Positions 1 through 11,123 of a stretch of 64,000 nucleotides of DNA are shown piece by piece. Source of the stretch: Rhytidiadelphus loreus. Taxonomy: Eukaryota > Streptophyta > Bryopsida > Hypnales > Hylocomiaceae. Within the stretch, counting starts at the first letter, position 1. Each line of letters opens with the position of its first letter. The translations under genes were made by a program, and so were the position numbers. Location: contig OX344762.1 in NCBI GenBank assembly GCA_947034895.1, forward strand, positions 7,569,501 to 7,633,500, read 5' to 3'. The notes under the pieces were generated by a model, which searched no databases, was not told where the DNA came from, and worked only from the letters and a program-made list of their open reading frames with translations.

Positions 1-229
1 GTACCATATCCGTTCTTAGGTCGTTTGACGTATCTGCAGATCTAAAGACGTCGCTAAAGGTGTTATGAGCACAGGATCTTTTCGTTATTCAAGGAAGAAA
101 AATCATTTGGTTTACCGGGATCGTGTTTCTCTATTTTTGTCGGTAAGGCTTTCAGCAAAAGCAACGCAAGTGCTTTTCTTGTCCTCGATTGTGAGCGAGA
201 AGAGATAGGATCACTGTTGAGGCTGCAGT

Positions 230-3005
230 ATGGCTTTGCAGGTGCTGTTTCTCGTACTGTGTTTGTTTCTGGGACAAGAAGCTGAGGTTAGGGCACAAAC
301 CACTATTGGTGCTCCGGATTCCCCAAGGGATTTTAATATTACATTTAACGCATGGAATGTCACCGACAAGGATCGAGTGCGCACGATTGTCACGTCGCCA
401 AGTGGAAACTTCCTCTTCAATCTCTTGTTCACAAATGAGTCAATTTCTTCATGCGCGGCTGTGGTGCAGCACAACTCAAGTGTTACTATCTGGGTTGCCA
501 ACTTCTATGCCACCAATTCTAGCAGTGGAATATCGGTAAGTGTCCGTTGTTCTCCGCCATCTCTTGGTTCCGGCCTGCCCTGGGTGTTGAAGTGAAACCA
601 GCTGTTCGGGATGCGTCTCCGTTTCTGAGTCGTTGCTTGCTTAACGAATTCTGAGCGCAGAGGCATGGAGGTCCCAGTGAGGAAGGGATGAGTCTCTTGT
701 ACGGTTCCTAATTTGGGGGATTTGCGTGATGTGGTGATATGTCCAGATGTGCTTTCTTAACTTTACAAAAGACGGCTTAGTGCTCCGCAGTCGCAATGAC
801 ATCGGCACCGGAATGCAGGACCTTTGGAGCAGTAAGAACCATTCGACTGATGCGACTGATTCGCCTGATGCGACTGATTCGCCTGACGAGGATTTTGACC
901 TCTTGGGGCTCACTGACTGGGGTGATCTCTTCATAACTAAGAAGGGTTCAACGTCATTTGGGTGGGAGAGCTTCGCAAGCCCAACTGACACCCTCGTCAA
1001 CCGGCAGTCCCTTTATTCCGGTATTCCGCTGAGTGCGGCACTGTTGAATTCCGAGTATTCGAATGGAGGTATCTTCTACATGCAAATAGACTCGTCTAGT
1101 GTGACACTATTTCAAGATTTCAAATTTAACGGGACCTCATCGCCTATGCCGTATAAGTCGTATTCTTTTGGGAACCTCCGTCTGGGTTCTATTTACATGA
1201 ATGAGACTCTCCGAGTTAATGGAACAGACTTCGTCTTGGGTCCCAGCAATAGCACGTGGGATTACGCGAGGCTGGAATCGAATGGAGGCTTGGTGCTGAA
1301 AAGATTTAATGACTCTGTGCTGAACGAGACGTTGTTCCCATTGGCCAATGATTCTCAATGCTCACTTCCTGCTCTATGTGGGTCCTATGGTATTTGCTCG
1401 GCCAACGACATTTGCGAGTGTCCTGATGGCTTTGGGCCATTAAAAAATACAAATGACTTTATCTGTGGACTCATAGGAAATCTGAATTCGACGAATTGCT
1501 CCGGGGACCAGTTCTCTATCGTTAATGGGTCGACGTACGTGAATATCATGTACTTGAATGTCCCTGAAGCAGATTACATTGATCCTCAGGAGTGTGAGAG
1601 TCTTTGTAGAAGGAACTGCAGTTGCACGAACGCCCTCCATGTGACTAGGAATGGGACGAGTACGGGAGCTTGCTTGATAAATCCTACTTCGATGCAAACA
1701 ATTCAAAACGTAAATTATTCAAATGGTAATCAGAGTTTGTTCTTGAGAATCCCTCCCGCTGTCGTGGTTCCAGCCCCATCCCCTGGTGCTGTGTCTTCGA
1801 CGAAATCCTCCAGGCGAACGGCCGCATCAGCATTTGCAGGTGGAGCTGGAGCATTACTTCTGGTGCTTCTGGGAGTTTCATTTTGTTGGTTATTCCACTC
1901 GCGACGGAAGCTATTTGATGATGCAGATAGAGAGAACATGGATTCAGCAAGCATGTCCCTTTCTCAACTCCCACCTCAATTCTCGTACGAGGAGCTCGAA
2001 GAGAGCACTAGCAACTTCAACCGAAGGCTTGGCTATGGCGGTTTTAGCTCTGTTTACGCTGGGCATCTGCCTGACAATAGCAAGATCGCGGTCAAGATCC
2101 TGGACGACAACGGGCACCCCAAGGAGAAAGAGTTTCTGGCATCCATGGCGACGGTGGGCGGCCTCTCGCATTCGAATTTGGTGCCTCTCCGGGGATTCTG
2201 CAGTGAAGGTAAGCACAGGATGCTCGTGTACGAGCTGGTGAACGAAGGCCGTTCTCTGAACTATTTCCTCTTCAGGCCGGACTCAGGCCCTCTGATGGAC
2301 GCGCAGACACGCCGGTCTATAGCGTTGGGGACTGCACGTGGCCTTGCGTATTTGCACGAGGATATGGTGATTCACAGTGGCGTGAAGCCGGAGAATATCA
2401 TGATTGACAGGGAAATGCACCCTAGACTCGTGGACTACGGTCTCACCAACCTCATGTCCAGATTCCAGAAGCTCAATTTTGCAAATGAGCGCGGCTCCCG
2501 TGCGTACATGGCACCTGAGTGGGCCAGATCCCCGCCCGTCACGGAGAAAGTGGATGTGTACAGCTTCGGAGTTGTGCTGCTGGAGCTTGTCAGCGGCCGA
2601 AGCTGCCTGATCCTCAGTGGTGTTCTCGAGGAGAAGCGATTCTTGCCCACCTGGGGATTCTCAGTCCTCCGTCGCGGCCCGGATCACCTCCTGGAGCTTG
2701 CGGATCCCCGCCTTGACATCCGAGCGCTGTCAGAATCCGACCAGCAGGTGCTCAAGGGCATGACGTTTATAGCACTCTGGTGTGTCCAAGAGGATCCCTC
2801 CAAGCGTCCCGCAATGTCGCATGTGGTGAAGATGCTGGATGGTGACATCGCCGTGAATACGCCGCCTCTCTCCCCTGCACTTGATGCTCTTGCGACAGAG
2901 TTGTGTGCAGGTCATGGCCACGGCCACGGCGCAAAGCCGCCTGAGGGAGCCCGGTTCATGAACTCGCCGTCTGTGTCAGAGAATTCAGAGATGCGACCTA
3001 GGTGA
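230..3005 (+). CDS. G-type lectin S-receptor-like receptor kinase, probable pseudokinase
   Basis: Two exons, 230-535 and 747-3005, joined in phase 0 across a 211-bp GT-AG intron, give 854 residues. Visible in order: hydrophobic signal peptide (1-22); bulb-type lectin region containing WESFASPTDTLV; EGF-like cysteine cluster (about 307-342); PAN/apple-like cysteines (about 353-436); one membrane span (about 461-487); cytoplasmic kinase domain (about 525-800). This is the layout of SD2-5-type plant receptor kinases, which sense extracellular cues at the plasma membrane. The glycine loop GYGGFSSV, the VAVK-type lysine (K552), DYG in place of DFG (D665) and APE (691-693) are present. The catalytic-loop HCD/HRD reads HSG (645-647), so the catalytic Asp is Gly, and the usual alpha-C Glu is Ser (S568). 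I infer a signalling-competent but catalytically weak or dead receptor. Many N-x-S/T sites fit a glycosylated ectodomain. The C-terminus is His/Gly-rich. Confidence 0.9.
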
Positions 3006-5570
3006 TCCACCGCCACAGACCTTCATATCTTCTTGTACATACACTCATGATTGATCATAAACTTAGGGTACTACTGCACATGACCCCCTTCTCCTGCGCC
3101 TTCCAACTCACCTCCAATTGGCATGGCATGGGCTTGATTGTGTAAATCATCTGATGTGCCTCTTGCAGCCCGTTTTACAGTCCCAGCGTGGAGTCAGAAA
3201 ACTCCCGACATGACCACGCGTGGTTACTTGAGAAGCAGCAATCTCTGTGAGCATCTGAGCTGCTGCTTCCTACTGCAACGATGCACGCAGCTCGGATATG
3301 CCAGTTTTCCTACCGGTGCTCCTGTTTTACAAGTGGGCGTCACTGTGGGTCATGGTGGTGGAGCTTTTGGATGGATTGACAGGAGGATCAGGGATCCTGT
3401 GCCTGCGGAGACATGAAATACCCATTTGGAGTTAATAGTCTTCCTCTGTGATTTCGCTGGAGATGCAAACCTCCTGTTGAGAGCTGATTGATGGAACTCT
3501 GTGTGCGCAGTCCGGTATATTTGCACAATTTAGTATTCTGGGGTATCACGCAGGTCAACTGGACTGCTTGGGAGGTTTTCAATGATGCACTGCTCTGAGG
3601 TGCATTCATTCTCCGGTTCAAGCTTGTGTGATCACCTCTTGTAGAAAGGAAACCCGGTGTGTAATGTGACCATCGTATCTTTCAAGTAGAAACTTGAAGG
3701 TCACAGAAAATGGAAGTGATTTCTTAGTAACTGGAGCCCTCAACTTTTGAGCTAGTGCCTCTTATTTCTACTTTGCACGTGCAATGAAAAAAACTGCAAT
3801 GTAATAATGCAACTGTCGGTCCATGTGTCTTATTGCAAATGTTTCTGTTGGATCTTGAATTTGTCTCAACTTACGACACGATTTAGCACCGTTCATGGTC
3901 AAGAATCTTGGCTCTTTATATTGGTAGAACCATGGTGGACACCCATGATTATCTGCATAGTTTGGTCTGTGTGTGATATTCACCGGAGTTTGATTATTGT
4001 TCATAACATCTGCTACGTTTAGAGTGAAGTCTAGATGTTAAAGTTACGTTGACATAATTCTTTGTGCAAACTCTGTTTATCAAAACCGCCACAAATTGGC
4101 CGGCTGGACTGTGGGTAATTTGAAGACCAAGCATTTAATAGTGAAAAAAAAAGAGCAAAGGAATGTGTAGAAAAAGGAAGAAATGCACAATCAGTTTTCT
4201 AATCCTAGGCAAATATGAAACAATAGGGGTATAAAGTTTTGAATGTAGAGTGCTTAAAACATCTTATAGGCAACCTTCAAAGTGAGTGGTCACATTCAAA
4301 AGCTCCCCCTCCTAAGGTGTCAAAAGTAAAAGAAATGAAGTTGAAATTGTATTATTTTTATTCCAAAAACTATACAAGGTAGTAAACCAACATGCAACAT
4401 AAAGGCTTGTGAAAGACTTAAATCCTTAGGTTATGTGAACTTCAAAGCTTTGCATGTGTGCTATAATAACAATGTAATAGGGTGCAATTAAGACATTGTG
4501 TGCTTTTGGGGGTATACAATATAGATTAAAGTTTCAAATTCACTTTCAAACAATTGTGGGTTGATTGAATGAAGGACAATGGATCCCTTTACCTCAAATT
4601 AAATTTGCACCACAATAGTAAGAATGATGTCTTGAGAGCAAAACTAGACCCTAGTGATCAAAGAATATTGTTTCTACCAATGTTATGTGATTTTAGCAAG
4701 AATTTGAAATGAAGAATGTTAATTTGATGTGTATTCATAAATCTCAATCATGTAAGAGTCTTAAGTTAGAAGTGTTACCAATATGATTGTGGAATATCTT
4801 CAACTTCATGCATGACATACAATACCTTAGTATGGTTGTAAAAGAATAGAGACTTTAGTGGATGGTTTTGAGTCTTTGTGGAGACATTTCACATATACAC
4901 CAGTAGGACCCCTAGACTTGAAAATTCATAGAAGTTATAAAAATAGAAGGTACACATTTTTTGAAAACATATGGTCTTAGTCTATTTTCAAAGCAATAAT
5001 AGCTTCTAATTGATAGTTTTGACTCTGTCTCTTCACATTAGTTTTACTTAAGAGGACTCAATTGGTATTAACAAAGGAAATTGATCATACGTTGTATTTT
5101 GTCCTACAACCACTCACCAGCTATATACTCAAATGGTAACCCAATTGAATTCAGACGTCCTAGCCAACCAATGAACAAATCCTCCGCACTTTCATGAGTC
5201 AATTCTTCTCCATGGAATGTCTGTAGCGGTTGCACGTGCGGTTGCATTAAAAATATCAACGAAGAGACCCAAGTAGTTGTGCTTCTGGAGCACGCATAAC
5301 GTGAATGCCTCCAGTTTGGGACTTTCGTATGAGACTATACATTGGTAGCTGGTCACTTAATCTGTCGGTGCACAATTCTGTAAACAATTAAGAGTGTAGC
5401 GACAGTTGGGATCCAGAAGGCATGCCAAGGTCTAGCTGTGACCTGCAGCAGGGTTCAAGGAGAATCTACCCGGTTAGTTTATTACAAACCAACGAAAATG
5501 AAAAGAAAGCACGATAGATTCTTGAAACTACAGGAATTATAAAAGTCAAAAAGGTTTTTTAATTCTGATT
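3006..5570. other. Intergenic region, no gene recognised
   Basis: The first 600 bp are the likely 3' untranslated region of the receptor kinase. From about 4100 to 5150 the DNA becomes AT-rich with no coherent reading frame and no match I recognise. It resembles decayed repeat sequence but I saw no clear inverted or long terminal repeats. Confidence 0.5.
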
Positions 5571-5679
5571 ATGTTACCAATAGAGCCAATAACAGAAGTA
5601 GCGATGTGGAATATGGAAAATGAAGGACAATCAGTGGTGGAGCTCAAAAACTCCCCGAACGCTGACCTGCAGTTTTTCA

Positions 5680-6102
5680 CTATGCATTGGACGTACGGAT
5701 GCCAAGCTTGTTGCTCGGGCGGAGGCTCTTCAACATTGTCACTGGAGTCATGCAGGAGTCGATGAGCATGCGAAGTGCAAACCGGACATCGTCGCTGCTC
5801 TTACGTGCCCAAGCCTCCTCCACTAGACTTAGAACCTTGAGGGCTTCTTTCCGCTGGGTTCTGGGAACCGGCTCTAAGCAGGTCTTCTCGATCTGGTCCA
5901 CAGGTTTTACCCTTAAACCACCCAACCGAGTTTCGAAGTTGGGAGCTGAGTCAGAAAGAACTAGAGTTGGTACGTTCTGGGCCGTGGGGTACCGGGATTG
6001 AACCTGCTTGGCGGCATCCACGTCTGTTACGACGTCTGTTACGATGTCTGCTTCGAATTCGGTGCCCTTGGAAAGCAAGGCTTCGTCCATGAGGACCAAC
6101 AT
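5680..6102 (-). CDS. Possible exon of an unidentified protein
   Basis: An open frame of 140 codons on the minus strand has a protein-like composition: an acidic first third, then an amphipathic charged part containing EALKVLSLVEEAWARKSSDD and ALRMLIDSC. I do not recognise a family. It lies downstream, on the same strand, of the candidate exons at 6.4-7.7 kb and could be their last exon. The methionine at 6102 is only the first Met of the frame and may be internal to an exon. No neighbouring feature confirms expression. Confidence 0.3.
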   Translation of the reverse strand: MLVLMDEALLSKGTEFEADIVTDVVTDVDAAKQVQSRYPTAQNVPTLVLSDSAPNFETRLGGLRVKPVDQIEKTCLEPVPRTQRKEALKVLSLVEEAWARKSSDDVRFALRMLIDSCMTPVTMLKSLRPSNKLGIRTSNA

Positions 6103-6435
6103 CTCGAATTTGAGATTGATCCACCCAATCCGTTAATTTGTGTCTGAGAAAACAGCCACATTTAATCCCAAGCTCTATAAACATGAAAGACTCCAGATTG
6201 AACTTGCACAAGGAGAAAGAATACTATTAACAGGGATTTCAATTAAATAAAACTGCTCCACTTGAGAGCTTTTAGACACTGTCGTAAAAGTGTTCTCCTG
6301 TATCATTCATGGGGAGGTCTCCTTGTGATCATACATAGATTTGCCTATGTATAGAGGGACGTCTCCACAATCAACCCATAGTTGAATAAAATAATTTGCT
6401 TCAAAAATGGTCCAATTCTTCAATATTTTTGTGCT

Positions 6436-7723
6436 CTAAGGCTCCTTTCGTGCTACTATGAGAATGCGCGTTGTATACTGCCCTAGAATGTTATGTGCCC
6501 ATTCAATCACAAGAAAAGAAAAAGATGGTTTCCATTCCATGAAGTTTGTACCATATGCTAGCTGCATGACATCTTCCCAAGAGTTACCATCGTTACCATC
6601 GAATGGGCTGACGCTTCCAGCACCAACGACCGCTAGTACCTTTTGCTTGCGCCAGTCCTGAAAACTGTGCAAGCTCACCCGCCGCAGAAGTCACCGACAT
6701 GGCTGCCACCTCCTGATTCGCCCTACACGTCCGTATCAAACCTTCTGCACAAACAGTTTTTCATGTCAATAGATGTTGATAATTATCCCATGCCACTGCT
6801 TGATATTATTACCGTTCAAATTTGCTCACAGCGCCAAATTAAATCACAATTGAGTCTGACTTTCTGTGCACGGAGACACATACTAACTGGAGGAATTTCA
6901 AGTAAATTTGTGAGGAAGCATAAGAATGATATTGTATACACTTGGATACACTGCATCAATCAAGTTATTGTAGGATCTGTTCTAATGTGACGCTAGCAGC
7001 ACCATCCTTGAGTTCAACTGCAGTAATTGCTCAGATTTTGATGCATCTGATACAATTTGACCTTCAAGAGAATGCGACATAAGTTGAACCAGGACATCGG
7101 CTAGGAAAGGAACCGCAAAAGGAAACCCAGGGATCAGCCTGCTGCAGAAGTGAGCACCTGCGCACAGTAGGGCAGCATGGTAAGACTTCATAGGCAAGTG
7201 ACTTCCACCAAATGACTTCCAAAAATATCGCTAACTGCTGAATCATGGTTGTGAGCTCCCCTTCCCCCTTCCCCATCTCAATGAATGTAGGATGAGGCTT
7301 CCTCATCGTTCCAATTAGCGCCTTCAACGAACTAGCTAAATCCCAATTCGTCGAGCATCGGAGACCCGAAGTGATAAAAAATTGAAGAAGTTTGAATGGA
7401 CAATGCACAACAATACAACAATAAGGCACATAAGGAGTTTGCATGCGACCTTTCTGACCTGATTCCATTTCGCCTTGATTCTCTTACAAAGCCTCCAATT
7501 CCAACGCAAATACCTGCCAAATAACGTCAACATTACATGCCGACTCTCGGGTCGAAACCGAAACCTGAAACCCTAGTCTTCTTCCTAAACCCTACAGACA
7601 AGAAGTGAAGCCATGGCAATCAAATAGGAGGGAAAAAAAAATCTCACCACCACAATGTGTCCCAGGAACTGCAGCACCAGTACTTGAAAATAGAGCTGCT
7701 GCTGGAACAGCCACAAACGCCAT
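6436..7723 (-). CDS. Possible multi-exon gene with a plastid-transit-like N-terminus
   Basis: On the minus strand a short exon (7723-7648) starts with MAFVAVPAAALFSSTGA and ends at a good donor (GTGAG). An exon beginning near 7516 after a TTGGCAG acceptor continues in frame with GICVGIGGFVRESRRN and a basic, serine-containing stretch. The low-acid, Ala/Ser/Arg-rich start resembles a chloroplast transit peptide. Further candidate coding pieces on the same strand lie at about 7334-7200 (ASSLKALIGTMRKPHP), 7190-6990 and 6661-6436 (QDWRKQKVLAVVGAGSVSPF). I could not chain them unambiguously and I do not recognise the protein. It could also be a decayed gene. Confidence 0.3.
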
Positions 7724-9028
7724 CTTCCGCAATATGTAATCTCAGCTCGCCATCACCAGCTTTAGACAACCAACATATGCCTTATATGCTTCTCAGGTGC
7801 ATTGTGAGAGTAGTTTGATCCACATCCATCCAAACGTAGCAATTCAATTTTCACTGTCTCCGACATTTTCAGCATCGGTCTCTTTTAATTTAATCCGCAA
7901 TTCCTTGACTGTGCTTGGAAACTGAAACTATTGTGTCCTCATGTCCGCACTTTCTCTACCGAAATGGTGCTGCCACACCTGACCAATTATGAAAATCTAG
8001 AATTCACAGAGGAAAATTCGCAGAACTGAACGGAAAAGAATTTTTGCTGCCGATTTTTTCCCTTCAGAACTGCAATTCAAAACGATTGCGTAGGCACCCA
8101 CAAGCTTTAGTTATCTTCCAATCCTCATCTGGAATTGGTTCCCGACTACTAAAGATATTGGGACTCTGAGAGTTTCGATAGATCCATCTCTCGGTGCAGG
8201 TGCTTGCCAATAAGGAATTTGTTTGCATTCTGATTTAAAGATTTTTAACGCAATATGATACCATTTGAAGAATAGCAATTCATCATGTCCACACTGGAAA
8301 TACAAGGCATTCACATCAGTGCACAGTGACAGAGGATTGAACTGATTCATTAAAAGCAAGTGATTACAAGTGCCTCAGGCACAAGGAGTACATTAAATAT
8401 ATGTCTATAAGTACAATGCAATATAGAGCATGCTCTGGGAGTCTGAACTGGAACTAGCCTCTGGTGCCTCCAAGATGCTCTAGACAAGCTTTGCTTTTGC
8501 CCTTCCACCACCATCTTTAGACAATGTGTCATCCTGAAAAGAAAAGAAAACGAGTGACTGAACAAATGTTAGAGCCTACCTGACCGAAATTTCGGTTCTC
8601 TATGCCTAGGGTTTGGCAACCTCCTGACTAAGTGACTACTGTTGAAAAGATACATCAATGTGCAAGCTCGAGATTGTGGATGACGACCATTGCGGTTCTG
8701 AACTTCCGAGAAGTTGGTTGAAATAGTGTTTTCTTCGAAGTTGAAGTAAGATCTTGCTTCCGAATCGCTTTCTGTTGTCCTTCTTGCTTGCATATTTTTT
8801 GAACGAGATAGGCGAGATTCTGGATTCTAGGTTGAGCAAATAAAATTATACGATTATTCGGAGGTAACTGAACTGGGAATTTGGATACGACCTTGGAGTT
8901 TGCACTACAATTTACTACTAATGTACCATAGTTTTCAAATGTGGTGGGCAGCGTAACATTCAGTAACCTTAACATACATCCAATTCTCCACTGCTGCGCC
9001 ACTTGCTACGCCGCTTACTGCTGCTGCA
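7724..9028. other. Intergenic region, no gene recognised
   Basis: Upstream flank of the possible plastid gene followed by sequence with no coherent coding frame. At 8985-9110 there are CTGCTGC-type repeats, which on the minus strand encode the glutamine-rich tail of the LBD pseudogene. Confidence 0.45.
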
Positions 9029-9638
9029 CTACTTGCTACGCTGCTTGCTGCTGCGCCAGTGTGCCACTTGCTGTTGGAGTTGCAGCACTTGCTGCTGCAG
9101 CGCGATGGCAAGGTCGGTATTCAGCTGTGCATTTTGCCGTTGAAGGACAGAGATGGCGCCCTCGCAGTCCGCCACGTGACGCCACAGATCAGATACGATC
9201 GATTCCCGTCCCGCGCAGTCATTGATGGGGTTTGTTACCCAGGCCTCCGCCTCGTACACCAGCAAATTCACTACTTCGTGCTGCTTGTGTACGAGCAGGT
9301 TGGTAAGTATTGTGAAGGGTAACGACCGAGTGGGGAGGTCTTACTCAAATGAGGGACTCACCGAGGCCGGTAGGCCGAGGGTGGGTCCCTCATTTGAGTA
9401 AGACCTCTCCACGAGGTCGTTGCCCGGCGTAAAGACGCAGCAGCGACCATTTCTTTTTCCGCCAGGTAAGGCGCCAGGTAAGGTGGTTTGACACGCCAGG
9501 TAAGGCGCCATTCGCTCCTTCACCAAAGTCGCTGCCGGGTCTTTACGTAGTGTGGTTATGCTCCTCGTGCCGAATAGTTTATGAACGCTGGAGAATTTGT
9601 TGGGGTCGTCCGCACCGAGACGTAGAAGACGACGCCAT
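9029..9638 (-). pseudogene. LOB-domain (LBD) pseudogene
   Basis: Read on the minus strand this is a broken copy of the intact LBD gene at 32085-32729. It begins ATG GCG TCG at 9638, then skips the whole CX2CX6CX3C zinc-binding block. After a frame change it resumes with DDPNKFSSVHKLFGTRSITTL, matching DNPHKFANVHKIFGASNITKL of the intact gene. About 200 bp of unrelated DNA, including a near-palindrome, interrupts it. It then continues with VNLLVYEAEAWVTNP and GAISVLQRQNAQLNTDLAIA, matching the second half of the LOB domain, with an in-frame 51-bp insertion between them. It ends in a glutamine-rich repeat. Homology to the intact gene extends upstream of the ATG to at least 9830, so it arose by DNA-level duplication and not through an mRNA. 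It cannot make a DNA-binding LOB domain. Confidence 0.85.
9321..9421. repeat. Near-perfect inverted repeat (hairpin) inside the LBD pseudogene
   Basis: The left arm, about 9321-9362, and the right arm, about 9381-9421, are reverse complements with few mismatches. The core arms read GAGGTCTTACTCAAATGAGG and its complement. The loop of about 18 bp (9363-9380) contains GGCC-GGTA-GGCC. Nothing of this is in the intact LBD gene, so it is an insertion, probably a small foldback element. Confidence 0.8.
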
Positions 9639-11123
9639 GACTAGATTCCAAAGATGGGGCACCGAACCGCGATGAAGATCAGTTTGACTTGAGCTATGAT
9701 CAAGTTGCAAACTCTTCTCTCACGATGATCAGGTTGCAAACTGCCAACGAGACTTTAAATCACCAACGAGAAGGAGCTACGAACAAGACAAGACAAGAGC
9801 TACCTACAAGAATTCGGAGAAGTTGAAATGTTGAAACTCCCGCCCTTGTCTATCATATATTTGATTAGGGCAAGGTTGACTGTGAATCAGTTCTCATGGT
9901 ATTTGCTTGCTTAGGATTTTGTTGTGTCGGAAGAGTGAGTTTAGTTTTGTAGGTCTTGTTTTGAATCGGCATAGCTAGTCTAGGATTCAAGCAGCGCGGC
10001 AATCAAGGAGCATTTCAATGAATGGTGGCCAACATGAGATTCAAAGCTCAAAAAATGGAGTTTACATCAATAAGGTAGCCAACCTCTTTGCAACCACCAC
10101 CTATTTTCACTAGTTAAACTGCTTTGTTTCCAATATTGTATAAGCTCACGCAACACAAATGTTGGGGAGGTGTACATTGAATGCATACAATGATCATAAG
10201 ATGTACATTTGAAGCCACAATTATCCCCTCCTTTGAAGCATGGTCGATTTTGTAATCAGCCTATGGTTGGAAATGCGGTATCCTATATAACAAGAATGGG
10301 TTGAATGAAATCTTTACCAAAAAAATAAAAATTCATAATTATTTCGTTTTTGAGGGAAAAAAAAGGAGCAATTTTTGGAACCCTCCTCAAATCTACAGAA
10401 GGGATTTTTCTCCTCACCAAATGCATACTGAAAATATGGTAAAATTGCTTAAGTGGTTGTAAAGAGGTCAGCTACTTCAGTTACACTAATTCAAGATGTT
10501 CCCAGTGCATCAGAAGTAGTGCATCATATAAAAAATAAAACAGACAGTGCGGTTGTATGTGACAAATCAATTTTTAGATTTTATAAAAGAGTACCTGGTA
10601 CAATGTCGCACCTGAAAGAATAAGTGCATTCTTCATTTCTACAGTTTCCTTGAAATTCATTCATTGAACACTTTTAATCCTTGGCATCCCTTACTGGATT
10701 AAATGAACAGTTTTCGATGCTTCCACCTTACTGTAAGTGCCACCGAAGGACATGCTCTCTGTCAAGTCCAAGCTGAACTGTGCTGGGAATGCTTCAGCCT
10801 AGGATTTCGGAGTCGTAATCTGTTCCTTGGTCACGCTCTCACAAACATTTGCTTTGTCTTCACGATTTTCTAGGGCTTGGTGTAAAATTTCTACAGCTCT
10901 AATACTTATTAATACTCCTATATACTCTATTCCGTCAATCGCGCTTACGTTTCGATCCGCAGCTCTCCGACATTCGCCTTTCTTATCCTTGGATTTGTGT
11001 GCGAAGCAGTCCATTTCTATTTCCAGTAGTTTCGATTCTCTGAACGTCTCGATCGTGGCTAAGACAGGCTTTCGAAATTGGTCGCTCAAGTGAACGAGGG
11101 ATTGGAAAAGCTGGGGCGAACTC
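9639..11123. other. Intergenic region with duplicated LBD 5' flank and a partial MITE
   Basis: From 9639 to about 9830 the sequence matches the region upstream of the intact LBD gene (shared CCGCGATGAAGATCA, GATCAGGTTGCAAACT and GAGAATTCGG-type blocks). Around 10625-10700 a segment (GCATTCTTCATTTCTACAGT) matches the right half of the short TTAA element at 53647-53806. The last few hundred bases are the probable promoter and 5' leader of the ubiquitin protease. Confidence 0.5.
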
